Below are positions 36,971 to 45,462 of a stretch of 64,000 nucleotides of DNA, piece after piece. Position 1 is the stretch's first letter, and every line of letters begins with the position of its first letter. Source of the DNA: JBEGHD01 sp049334165 (GTDB lineage Bacteria; Bacteroidota; Bacteroidia; Flavobacteriales_D; Sanyastnellaceae); assembly GCA_049334165.1 (NCBI GenBank), contig JBEGHD010000016.1. One strand, 5' to 3'. Both the position numbers and the translations under genes were made by a program. Below the pieces are notes generated by a model. It had not been told where the DNA came from, ran no database searches, and saw only the letters and a program-made list of their open reading frames with translations.

Positions 36971-37372
36971 ATGCCGAGAATTGCAATCGTAGCCCACAAC
37001 GAGATGAAGCCAAAGCTTGTTAGCTTTTTAAAAGAGCGAGAAGACTGGCTTTGGGGAAGAGAGCTGGTAGCCACAGGGCTCACAGCAGATTTTGTAGAAA
37101 AGGAAGAGCTCAAAGTTCCTGTAGAACATCTGAAAGCTGGTAAGGAAGGCGGTTATCGTCAACTCACAGATTTGGTGAAAAATGGCGATATCAGTTTGGC
37201 TTTGTTTTTCCGCGACCCGGAAATTGTGCAGGACTACGAAAAAGAAGTCAGTGATTTTGTCCGCGAGTGCAATCGCCAGAATGTGCCACTGGCAACGAAT
37301 CCGGCCAGTGCCGAGCTATTGATTTTAGGACTTATCAGAAAAGAATCATCGGAAAAGCAGAGAAGTAGATAG
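36971..37372 (+). CDS. Methylglyoxal-synthase-fold protein, catalytic residues altered
   Basis: 133 residues that align along their whole length with methylglyoxal synthase (IAIVAHNEMK, LVATGLTADFV, FFRDP, VPLATNPASAELLI). By eye against E. coli MgsA, however, D20 becomes Asn (N10), the catalytic base D71 in GGDQQ becomes Tyr (GGYRQ, Y62), H98 becomes Tyr (Y89) and D101 becomes Glu (E92); only D91 (D82 here) is kept. Conversion of dihydroxyacetone phosphate to methylglyoxal is therefore doubtful. Last gene of the pfkA-gapA-kinase run, 62 bp after the kinase; a role tied to triose phosphates, perhaps sensing, is a guess. Ends directly beside the convergent toxin gene. Confidence 0.8.
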   Translation: MPRIAIVAHNEMKPKLVSFLKEREDWLWGRELVATGLTADFVEKEELKVPVEHLKAGKEGGYRQLTDLVKNGDISLALFFRDPEIVQDYEKEVSDFVRECNRQNVPLATNPASAELLILGLIRKESSEKQRSR

Positions 37373-37677
37373 TTACTTCTTTCTTCTTATTTTTTTCTCT
37401 GGATTTTGTCTGTCGTCCCAAATGGATAGCACAAAAAACATATTCTCATCAAACTCATAAATAATAGAAAAGCTCCCGAGAACCAGTACTCTAGATTCAT
37501 CGTCCTTGTTTTGTATGCCGAGAAATGGGTTTGAGGTTAGTAACTTAATGGCTTCATCAAATCGATTAAGGAGTTTTTTAAGTAGTCAGCAGAGTCATTT
37601 CGAATTAAGTAGTACTCCAGGATTTTTGCAAGTTCGTGTTTTGACTGGTTGGACCATTTTATTTGTCTTTCAGCCAT
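37373..37677 (-). pseudogene. RelE/ParE-type toxin, split by -1 frameshift at A6 run
   Basis: From ATG 37677 the frame reads AERQIKWSNQSKHELAKILE and onward for 46 codons to a stop; the second half lies in the -1 frame and reads LLNRFDEAIKLLTSNPFLGI ... VLVLGSFSIIYEFDEN ... VLSIWDDRQNPEKK, the classic RelE/ParE C-terminus, ending at TAA 37373. Joined, they give a 101-residue toxin of normal length. The frames meet at 37573-37579, where the mRNA reads A AAA AAC, a known type of -1 slippery heptamer. So this is either a one-base deletion in a homopolymer (mutation or read error) or a programmed frameshift. The start overlaps the antitoxin gene by 19 bp. Confidence 0.8.
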
Positions 37678-37895
37678 TGCCTCATTTCTTTCATAACCTC
37701 ATTGTGATCTTGCGTTTCACCGCCCTGAATTTGCGAACGACTAATCCTCAGGCTTTCTTTTTGCGAATCGTTCAGCAATGAATAGGAGTCATTTGAACTT
37801 ATGTTGAGCAAGTTGAGAACCGATTCGAGAATTACCGGATCATTTTGCTCTTTAAGCTCATCAATGATTTTCTGTTTGAGTTTCTGAACAGTCAT
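37659..37895 (-). CDS. Type II antitoxin of the RelB/ParD-like class
   Basis: 78 residues: VQKLKQKIIDELKEQNDPVI then LESVLNLLNISSNDSYSLLN, a polar linker, and a C-terminal helix HNEVMKEMRQWLKDK. Short acidic/helical proteins of this form precede RelE/ParE toxins throughout Bacteroidota; they usually repress their own promoter and neutralise the toxin. The downstream partner is the frameshifted toxin, whose start codon lies inside this gene. Small size and partner make the call firm even though the fold class is not certain. Confidence 0.8.
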   Translation of the reverse strand: MTVQKLKQKIIDELKEQNDPVILESVLNLLNISSNDSYSLLNDSQKESLRISRSQIQGGETQDHNEVMKEMRQWLKDK

Positions 37896-37936
37896 ACTTC
37901 AAAAATATGAATAAAACAGGAGTGAATTGCTTTTTG

Positions 37937-38578
37937 TCAATTGGTTATGGTTTCTATCAATTCACTCTTGAACATCGCCTGAGGCGAAATCATAGGTTCG
38001 TCCAGAGGCCAATCTGAACCGTGGATTTTATTCAATTGCAGCTTCACCAATTCGTGGCTGAGGTCATAAGTTTTCAGCGGTTTTGGCTCTCCGATTTCGA
38101 TGTTTGCAGCGCGCCTATAAATCTTCCACACCAATTCCGAGCAGTACATTTCCTCATCCGACCAATTGAAAGCACTGTCGTAGTTTTTCCCAATTTGAGC
38201 AGCTCCAATTTTTCGCATTTCTGCTAACACTTCTGATGTCAGAATCTGGTTGGCATTTCTCAATCTCTTCACGATGAATTTATCGCCCACTCCACGATCG
38301 ATCCAGTCTTCGATTGGGGTAGCTCTCACAGGTTGAACGGCTTCAAAAACAAACCATTCACCGTCTTTCTCGAAAAGTATTCCCATGTGACTGTATTCCG
38401 ATTTTGTGGCGAGTTTAATTGCCTGACTGAAGTCCGATGAACCACTTTGGAAAATAATGTCACCGTTTTGCCAGGGGACAACTTTACCTCTATCAGGTGA
38501 AGTGCTTCCGGCCGGTGAGCAAACGGTGAGGGTAGCACTAATAAAAAGTGCGAGAAGTACTGTCGAGATCGATTTCAT
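37937..38578 (-). CDS. YiiX/YebB-like NlpC/P60-related cysteine hydrolase, lipoprotein
   Basis: 213 residues from ATG 38578, chosen to begin a lipoprotein signal (LLALFISATLTVCSPAG). NGDIIFQSGSSDFSQAI, SEYSHMGILFEKDGEWFVFEA (catalytic His in YSHMG) and EEMYCSELVWKIYRRA (catalytic Cys in YCSEL) are the YiiX/YebB permuted-papain signatures; in this circularly permuted group the His precedes the Cys, as seen. Likely acts on peptidoglycan peptides, lipids or amide bonds in the periplasm. Single gene between the antitoxin and PorP genes. Confidence 0.88.
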   Translation of the reverse strand: MKSISTVLLALFISATLTVCSPAGSTSPDRGKVVPWQNGDIIFQSGSSDFSQAIKLATKSEYSHMGILFEKDGEWFVFEAVQPVRATPIEDWIDRGVGDKFIVKRLRNANQILTSEVLAEMRKIGAAQIGKNYDSAFNWSDEEMYCSELVWKIYRRAANIEIGEPKPLKTYDLSHELVKLQLNKIHGSDWPLDEPMISPQAMFKSELIETITN

Positions 38579-38655
38579 GGCTGGCGAATTGTTTTTAAAT
38601 AAAACTGCCAAAGCTTCATTAGATTGTTTTTGACACTGAAATCGAAGTCCAGTTT

Positions 38656-39696
38656 TTAAGAGCCTACCTTGTAGCTTAGCATGATTTCTATTGCCCCACG
38701 ACCGTTGGTGTATTCTTTCAGTCCGGAAATGTTGACATCGTAAGCAAGTCCAGCTCCAAAGCTACCAGTTTCGTAAAGCACTTTACCTATGATAGCGTCA
38801 TCCCATCGGTAGAATGCTCCAGCGGAAATTGACTGTCCGCTGATCGATTGAAAACTAGACCCTTCAACCAAAGTGAATTTGTAAAAAGATCCAAAAAGAA
38901 TCTGCTGTGAAGGCCCCTGTCTGTTATAATAAACTGAGGGTTTTAACGCACCACCCAGTGATTCAATACGGAATTCAAACTCTGCGAAACCGCTCCACCT
39001 GATGGCCTTCCGGTCGGTAAATAATACCTCGTCAGTGAGAGGTATTTGACCAGCATGATAAAATGCAGCACCCACTGAGTAGGAGCGAAGTGTTTTAGAC
39101 TGACGACCACCAGGATCAGATTTCGAAAAGACGAGTCCGCCACCAACATCGATGCTAGACTGCTGCATGTTGGTGAGATTTTCTCCGTGTGGAGCATCAG
39201 GGTTGTATTGGCCGTTAACATATTGGCTTCCCCATTCACCGGAAGCTTCATCGAGTGACATCGTGTTGAATCCTACGTAAATGCCACTGCCCAGCGTTGT
39301 CCGGTTGTTGAAGTACACCTGATAGGCTCCGTTTAAATTCACTGATGAATGCTTTAATTGCGGGCTGCCGGAGCGGTCAGTCATGAAATTGATTCCTACT
39401 GCCGGACGACCTTTGTTGCTTTTTCGGTCCCTGGAACTTTTTTGCAAAGCCATATCGAAAGAGGCAGCAGCTGTGGTGAAAGGTGCTCCTAGTTGTCTCC
39501 ATTGTGTCCTGTAATTTACAATTCCACGGTATTGAACTCCTGAACCGGTGAGTGCCGGGTTGATCATGAGTGGAGTGCTTCCCTGCTGAGAAAACAATGG
39601 ATCTTGCGAAGCTCCCCAAAATGGGAGCACCGCCAGAACCAAACCTGCAACTACAGACTTGAAGTTTGTTGATATGTGATCAGTCCTCAATCTCAT
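38656..39696 (-). CDS. PorP/SprF-family T9SS outer-membrane protein
   Basis: 346 residues with a signal sequence (VVAGLVLAVLPFWGASQ) and the family opening DPLFSQQGSTPLMINPALTG, followed by alternating beta strands of an outer-membrane barrel. PorP/SprF proteins pair with type B cargo of the type IX secretion system and help anchor or deliver it. Its ATG overlaps the stop of the upstream type B cargo gene as ATGA, so the two are translationally coupled and probably dedicated partners. Confidence 0.92.
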   Translation of the reverse strand: MRLRTDHISTNFKSVVAGLVLAVLPFWGASQDPLFSQQGSTPLMINPALTGSGVQYRGIVNYRTQWRQLGAPFTTAAASFDMALQKSSRDRKSNKGRPAVGINFMTDRSGSPQLKHSSVNLNGAYQVYFNNRTTLGSGIYVGFNTMSLDEASGEWGSQYVNGQYNPDAPHGENLTNMQQSSIDVGGGLVFSKSDPGGRQSKTLRSYSVGAAFYHAGQIPLTDEVLFTDRKAIRWSGFAEFEFRIESLGGALKPSVYYNRQGPSQQILFGSFYKFTLVEGSSFQSISGQSISAGAFYRWDDAIIGKVLYETGSFGAGLAYDVNISGLKEYTNGRGAIEIMLSYKVGS

Positions 39697-42600
39697 CTAT
39701 GAATTCTCACGTTTCCTGATTTTTCTACAACTGTTCCGTCCTCCAAAACTGCTCGAAGCGAGTAAGTGAAATTTTGCGAACTCACGGGCTCACCACGGAA
39801 ACTACCGTCCCAGCTGCGATCGGGGTCATCAGTTTCAAAAACAATTTCTCCCCAGCGGTTGAAGACAGCAAAGTCCATTGTTTTGATGCAGTTATTGAAA
39901 ACTTTCAGCTTGTCGTTATTTCCATCTCCATTTGGCGAAAAGACTGTCGGAACAAACACGTCATTGCAGCGAACTTCAATATTCACAGACAAAGAGTCAA
40001 CATTCTCGCACCCTTCAGGAGAAATGACAGTGAGTAGATAGTCCGTGCTTATTGATGGAGAAGCCCATGGGTTGGGACAATCGTCACAACTCAATCCATC
40101 AGACGGTTCCCAGACGTAGAGCAAGGGTTCAGTCTCGGGGATAGTGGTTACTTCTACCTGAACAGAATCACCGAGGTCGATAGTCGGGCTTGACGGATTG
40201 ATGTTCAAATCCAAAACACCAAGATCCGGGATCGTGATAGTTTCAGAAAGCATACAGCCGTTGGAGTCTGTAATTTGAATGGTGTAGTTTCCTGCCTCAA
40301 GGTTTTCTACAGAATTTGTTGTGTCTGCCAGCGATGGCCAATAGTAAGAATAAACCGGAGATCCGCCCAGAGCTGTAATAATAGCACGACCTCCAGCATC
40401 TCCGCACGTTGCTGGTTCGATGATAGATTCGATGCTGAGCGAGTCGGGCTGGCCAATCGTAAAACTACCTTGCGCTTCGCAGCCCAGTGAATCCACTACG
40501 GTAAAATTGTAATCATTGGCTTCAAAACCTTCGAGAGTCGCTGTAGTGTCTTCAAGAGTTTCGAAGTAGCTACCCTCAACTTCCACATCTACTGGTGTTG
40601 AGGCGTTGAAAACTGCGATGTCAACTGATCCGCTTTCCTCTCCAAAGCAAAGTGCGTCATGGACAGTTTGAACAGCTACCTGAATAGAGTCAGAAGAAAG
40701 AATTTCAAAGCCAATCGTTTCGGTGCACCCTGCAGTATCTGTGATCATCAACTGATACTCGCCCGAAGCCAGATCCGAAATTGAAAGGTCAGTAGATTCC
40801 GAATCACTCCATTCGATGTCATAGTCTCCGGAAGGGTCGATGAGCTGGGCAGTTGCCGATCCGTTATCGAAGCCGCAACTAGTAGGATCAATCAACAAAC
40901 TGTCGAGATAAGAGGGAGGTTCTTCGATGTAGATGGAGTCTTCCACAAAGCAACCAATTGGATTTTCCACGTGGAGTAGGTACCCACCGGCTTCGAGGCC
41001 AGAAAGGGAAGTGCCTGTGAGAGACGGGTCGCCCCAGGAAATCATGAGGGAATCTGCAGTGAGCGAGTTGACTTCGATAGTTCCATCTGCTGCATCCCAG
41101 CAACTAACCGGACTGGCTTCCCATTCGAAAGCTTCGAACTCAAGAAGATTTAGGTAGGCCGAATCGGTGTCGAAGCAGTTTGGTGCATTGGAAAGCATGA
41201 CGTGGTACCAACCTTCATTTTCAGCTACGAGGGTGTCGATGGTTGGAAGTGAATCTTCACTCACGAAATCATTGGGCCCGGTCCATTCAAACCAGCCTTG
41301 ACCTGATGCGTCTAGTGTGAGAGAATCTCCTGGACAGAGGGTGTCAAGAGGAGCAATTTCTGTTGTTGGGGGAGTAACAACGTGAACGGTGATGTCGGAG
41401 CATGAACTGACGTCATCGAGACCTTCGGCCCTTACAAAATAAGTCGTTGTTGTGTCGGGGGTAATAATGGCGACATTTCCGGTGTCCACAAGAGTGCCAC
41501 CACCCTCGGCTCCACAGCCATCGGCATACCACACCCATTTTGATCCATATCCTGTTGCACCGCCCACAGTAGAGAGAAACATTGTATCACCCAGGCAAAG
41601 GTTGATCTGATCTACGGCTTCGTTACCACCGCCATAATTGCCATTACCTCCTCCGCCACCTCCGCCATAGCCTCCGGAAATCCCATCAGCAGGTGTGCTT
41701 TGCTTTTGTATAAATTTACCCATAAGCGCATCGGTGTTGCCGCCAAACTCAAGCCAGTCAGCGGGGGCACCGACCATGGTTTCAGGAGAATTGGTATGAC
41801 CAGTGAAATACACTACGGTGTAACCATACACATCGATGTGCGTGGCGACATCTACAGAGTCACCTCCGTAGTAGGTTTGCCAAACGGGTTCTCCAATTGA
41901 GTCAAGTTTCATAATGAATGCATCTGAAGCACCGCCAAATAAAGGTTGAATAGCATCATTAACCTCAATCAGGTCATACTCTGATTCTGTTCCCCCGGCA
42001 ATGTAAATTGAATTGGCGCGGTCTCGGGCAATGGCATAGGCGCGATCATTTTGATCTCCGCCAATGTATTTCGACCATTTGAGCTGTCCCAATGTGTCGA
42101 GAGCTAATACAAATGCATCTTCCTGTCCGCTTATCGAAGTAGAGAGAGAATCTGGAGTATCTGGACCAACAATTCCATTTGTAGATCGTGTGTATCCCGT
42201 GGCGTGTACTTCGCCAGAAATGGATGTAATGCCAGTAGCTACATCAAGTGAATCGCCTCCAAAGTAGGTACTCCAAATCCGAGTCCCCGCTGTGTCAAAT
42301 CTGGTTAAGAAAGCGTCTTGCTGTCCAGCTAGAGAGGTCTGGAAGGCACCATCAGTTGCAATACCTTCTGAAGAAAATGAATATCCACACGCATAGAGAT
42401 TTAGCAGTGAGTCTACATGAATATCGTCAACGTAATCGTCCTCTAGCCCTCCAATAAAAGTCGACCAAACAACCTGTCCGGCCGTGTCAAACTTTGCGAT
42501 AAATCCGTCCAGACCACCGGCATAATCACTGTCGGGAGCTTCAGTGGCAAAACTGAAAAGATCAGGACTGTTGGTAACTCCAGAAATGAAAACATTACCG

Positions 42601-43886
42601 AGGGTATCAATAGCACAAGCGGTAATTGTGTCTTGGTTGGAACCACCCAGGTATGATGACCATTTCATACGGCCTAGCGTATCAAGCTTAGCCAAGAAGC
42701 AGTCTGATCCTCCTACAGGTGCTGACATAAAAGAAGTGTCAGTAGCTAATCCCTCAGAGCCGCTTGTATTTCCTGCAATTATTATTTCGTGGTTTCTCGC
42801 ATCTACGGCCTCGAGAAAATCGTCTCCTGTTCCTCCGATATAAGTGCTAAATACGCGAAAACCTACGAAGTTTCTTCGGGTTAGAAATCCGTCAAACTCT
42901 CCACCGCCAAATTCTATATTGTAAGTTATAGTTGAGTCCAGACTACTTGTAGAGTTTGCTGTGGCTATGTTCATCATCATTTGCGTGTTTCCAACAAAAT
43001 AGGGGTGACCTCTATCCTGGGCAACGGCAGTTCCGTAATCAACCAGGGAATCGCCAAAGGCAAAGGTCCAATGCAAGTATGGCTCTGGATCGACCACGAG
43101 TTGTTGATTGGGATGTTTTTCGCTCACCAATTTCAATCCGACTGTGATAAACTCATCTGACTTTTCAATAAGTTCGTACTCCACCTGGGCATCACTTCCC
43201 GAAGGAGCAAACCAACTTGCAGGAATCGACTCTGTGAGTAAGCCCTTTTCCAGTCCGAACCGAATTTCGTCTTTGCTAAAAGCAACATCCGTAAAGCCCG
43301 AGTAGCGCAACTTTACTTGTGAAAGGTCAGCATCTTCGTCCACCACAAAATCGTACTTGAAGTTACCCCCGTGCGATTTGTCAACTGAGCAAACCAGATC
43401 GATTCCCTCGTAAATATTTTCGTAAGTCACTTTGCTGAAATGTCGTGCAGAAGTTCCCTGCTCGTCACGAAGTGATTTGTAAAAGTTGATTTTATCCGGT
43501 GCAGGGCTGGCAGCCACTAGCTTCGATTCTGGATTTGATCCTAAAAGATCGATATCGATACGCTGAATTTTGAACTTGGCAGCCTGAGGTTTTTGACTAA
43601 GATAGAAGGGGACCCCTTCATTTTTCACACTTCTGTAGGTATCGTAGCTCAGTCCATTTTGTCGCAGCTGGACGTTTAATCCACGAGCCGAAGCCCATAG
43701 GAATGACACGTGATCTGCGGCATTCCCATTCTGATCGTGAATTTGACCGTTGTTTTCGATAAACCCGAAACTCTGCAAGTCGGCATATTGCTGTTGTGAA
43801 AATCCTGATGAACTAATCAACAGCATCGAAAGTGTTGCGATTAATAAAAGTACTTTCGGACCAAAAGATGGTAAAGTAGAGTTCAT
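39693..43886 (-). CDS. Giant secreted SBBP-repeat protein with T9SS type B (gliding) C-terminal domain
   Basis: 1397 residues from ATG 43886 (a TTG at 43907 is less likely). Signal peptide (KVLLLIATLSMLLISSSGFS), a DUF7948-like N-terminal domain (about 35-265; FGFIENNGQIHDQNGNAADH), about eight SBBP propeller repeats of the form WSTYLGG-x-DxD...D-x-GNVFISG (about 270-720), a Gly-rich linker (GGYGGGGGGGNGNYGGG), Ig-like and SprB-like repeats (about 770-1270), and the type B sorting domain FVPTVFSPNGDGNNDKLKVF ... FNRWGEIVFET. Likely a cell-surface adhesin or gliding-related filament. Coupled to the PorP/SprF gene downstream. Confidence 0.9.
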   Translation of the reverse strand: MNSTLPSFGPKVLLLIATLSMLLISSSGFSQQQYADLQSFGFIENNGQIHDQNGNAADHVSFLWASARGLNVQLRQNGLSYDTYRSVKNEGVPFYLSQKPQAAKFKIQRIDIDLLGSNPESKLVAASPAPDKINFYKSLRDEQGTSARHFSKVTYENIYEGIDLVCSVDKSHGGNFKYDFVVDEDADLSQVKLRYSGFTDVAFSKDEIRFGLEKGLLTESIPASWFAPSGSDAQVEYELIEKSDEFITVGLKLVSEKHPNQQLVVDPEPYLHWTFAFGDSLVDYGTAVAQDRGHPYFVGNTQMMMNIATANSTSSLDSTITYNIEFGGGEFDGFLTRRNFVGFRVFSTYIGGTGDDFLEAVDARNHEIIIAGNTSGSEGLATDTSFMSAPVGGSDCFLAKLDTLGRMKWSSYLGGSNQDTITACAIDTLGNVFISGVTNSPDLFSFATEAPDSDYAGGLDGFIAKFDTAGQVVWSTFIGGLEDDYVDDIHVDSLLNLYACGYSFSSEGIATDGAFQTSLAGQQDAFLTRFDTAGTRIWSTYFGGDSLDVATGITSISGEVHATGYTRSTNGIVGPDTPDSLSTSISGQEDAFVLALDTLGQLKWSKYIGGDQNDRAYAIARDRANSIYIAGGTESEYDLIEVNDAIQPLFGGASDAFIMKLDSIGEPVWQTYYGGDSVDVATHIDVYGYTVVYFTGHTNSPETMVGAPADWLEFGGNTDALMGKFIQKQSTPADGISGGYGGGGGGGNGNYGGGNEAVDQINLCLGDTMFLSTVGGATGYGSKWVWYADGCGAEGGGTLVDTGNVAIITPDTTTTYFVRAEGLDDVSSCSDITVHVVTPPTTEIAPLDTLCPGDSLTLDASGQGWFEWTGPNDFVSEDSLPTIDTLVAENEGWYHVMLSNAPNCFDTDSAYLNLLEFEAFEWEASPVSCWDAADGTIEVNSLTADSLMISWGDPSLTGTSLSGLEAGGYLLHVENPIGCFVEDSIYIEEPPSYLDSLLIDPTSCGFDNGSATAQLIDPSGDYDIEWSDSESTDLSISDLASGEYQLMITDTAGCTETIGFEILSSDSIQVAVQTVHDALCFGEESGSVDIAVFNASTPVDVEVEGSYFETLEDTTATLEGFEANDYNFTVVDSLGCEAQGSFTIGQPDSLSIESIIEPATCGDAGGRAIITALGGSPVYSYYWPSLADTTNSVENLEAGNYTIQITDSNGCMLSETITIPDLGVLDLNINPSSPTIDLGDSVQVEVTTIPETEPLLYVWEPSDGLSCDDCPNPWASPSISTDYLLTVISPEGCENVDSLSVNIEVRCNDVFVPTVFSPNGDGNNDKLKVFNNCIKTMDFAVFNRWGEIVFETDDPDRSWDGSFRGEPVSSQNFTYSLRAVLEDGTVVEKSGNVRIHR

Positions 43887-44125
43887 AGCTATGTTTTTGT
43901 GGTTCAATAAGTAATTGGAGAATCTTTAAGTGTGGCAAGGCCAGCATTTATAAGGAAGCTCCATTTCAAGTTTACCAAAAGAATGGCTATCAAACTTTCA
44001 AATGGCGATCACAAAAAATCAATTTTATACAGCTCTAGTTTTATATTTTTTTATTCTAATCACAAAAGTGACCACTCTAATGAAGTAGCATGACCTGGGT
44101 CAACAATGTGGTGGCTGAGTGAACT

Positions 44126-44133
44126 TACATTTG
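44126..44133 (+). promoter_or_regulatory. Bacteroidota -7 box TACATTTG
   Basis: Exact TAnnTTTG match ending 27 nt before the CoA-transferase ATG. The 274-bp region 43887-44160 is otherwise AT-rich divergent promoter sequence with no further gene. Confidence 0.5.
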
Positions 44134-44160
44134 CAGTAGAAATCTAGAAACAAAAAAATT

Positions 44161-45426
44161 ATGGAGTTAGTTAGTGCAGAAAAGGCAGTGAGCTGGGTGC
44201 AATCAGGAAGTAGTATTTTTATTCAGGGTGCGGCCATGACACCTCAGGTGCTTATTGAAGCGCTCTGCGCAAGACATGCTGAATTGAGAGATGTAGAAAT
44301 CGTTCATCTCCACACAGAAGGAAGCGCACCGTACACGCTTCGGGAGAATCGCGAGAGCTTTCGAGTTAACAGTTTGTTTGTGGCTTCGAACGTGCGTGAT
44401 GACGTGAATGCAAGTGACGGTGACTACACCCCGATTTTTCTGAGTGAAGCTCATTTGCTTTTTACACGAGAAATTATCCCGCTCGATTTCGCATTTATTC
44501 AAGTTTCACCGCCCGACAGACATGGGTTCTGCTCCCTTGGAGCTTCTGTAGATGTCAGTCTTGCGGCACTGAGCAAAGCTAAAACTGTAATTGCACAAAT
44601 CAACCCGAAAGCACCGAGAACTCAAGGTGACGGTGTAATTCACAAGGATCGTATAGATTATGGTGTGGAAGTGGAGCAGCCGATTTTTGGCAAGGCCGCG
44701 GCCCCTGCCACAGAAATCGAAGAGCAGATCGGTGGTCACGTGGCGGAGCTGGTTGAAAATGGAGCTACACTTCAAATGGGAATTGGAGCGATTCCAAATG
44801 TGGTGCTCAACAAACTCGATAATCACAAACATTTGGGAATTCACACGGAAATGTTTTCAGACGGTGTAATCCCTCTTGTTGAAAAAGGAGTGATTGACGG
44901 TAGTCGAAAGGCGGTCGACAAAGGCAAGATCGTTTCCTGCTTTACACTGGGCTCTCAAAGCCTTTACGATTTTGTCGATGCCAATCCTCAGGTATGGATG
45001 AAAGAGGCCTCATACACCAACGACACGGCAATAATTCGTAGAAACCCAAAGGTAACAGCTATCAACAGTGCGATTGAAATCGACATCACCGGACAGGTTT
45101 GTGCCGACACGATCGGGAAACGTCAGTATTCGGGAGTGGGAGGCCAAATGGACTTTATCCGTGGGGCCTCATTATCAGAAGGTGGAAAAGCTATCATTGC
45201 TATGCCTTCGATCACCCACAAAGGACTCTCGAAGATTGTCCCTGAGCTAAAGCCTGGAGCTGGTGTGACCACTACTAGAGCACACGTGCACTACATCGTG
45301 ACGGAGTATGGAGTGGTTGATTTGTTTGGTAAAAACATGAAAGCACGCGCCAAAGCTTTGATGTCGATCGCTCACCCAGATCACCGTGAAATGCTTGAAA
45401 AAGAGATTCACGAGAGATTTAAGTAA
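44161..45426 (+). CDS. Acetyl-CoA hydrolase/transferase family CoA-transferase
   Basis: 421-residue family I CoA-transferase similar to 4-hydroxybutyrate/acetate CoA-transferases. GSSIFIQGAAMTPQVLIEAL, LDFAFIQVSPPDRHGFCSLG, the acyl-CoA site GATLQMGIGAIPNVVL and the catalytic glutamate in LGIHTEMFSDGVIP are seen; the C-terminal YIVTEYGVVDLFGK is also typical. Moves CoA between short-chain acids. An SDR gene follows after 36 bp on the same strand and may be cotranscribed; the acids involved are not known. Confidence 0.92.
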   Translation: MELVSAEKAVSWVQSGSSIFIQGAAMTPQVLIEALCARHAELRDVEIVHLHTEGSAPYTLRENRESFRVNSLFVASNVRDDVNASDGDYTPIFLSEAHLLFTREIIPLDFAFIQVSPPDRHGFCSLGASVDVSLAALSKAKTVIAQINPKAPRTQGDGVIHKDRIDYGVEVEQPIFGKAAAPATEIEEQIGGHVAELVENGATLQMGIGAIPNVVLNKLDNHKHLGIHTEMFSDGVIPLVEKGVIDGSRKAVDKGKIVSCFTLGSQSLYDFVDANPQVWMKEASYTNDTAIIRRNPKVTAINSAIEIDITGQVCADTIGKRQYSGVGGQMDFIRGASLSEGGKAIIAMPSITHKGLSKIVPELKPGAGVTTTRAHVHYIVTEYGVVDLFGKNMKARAKALMSIAHPDHREMLEKEIHERFK

Positions 45427-45462
45427 TCCTTTACCTTCGATGATTCAACAAAACAGAAATGC

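Noticed and set aside
39693..43886. Gly-rich run as a phase-variable repeat tract
   Set aside because: Codons in the tract vary rather than forming a pure tandem DNA repeat.
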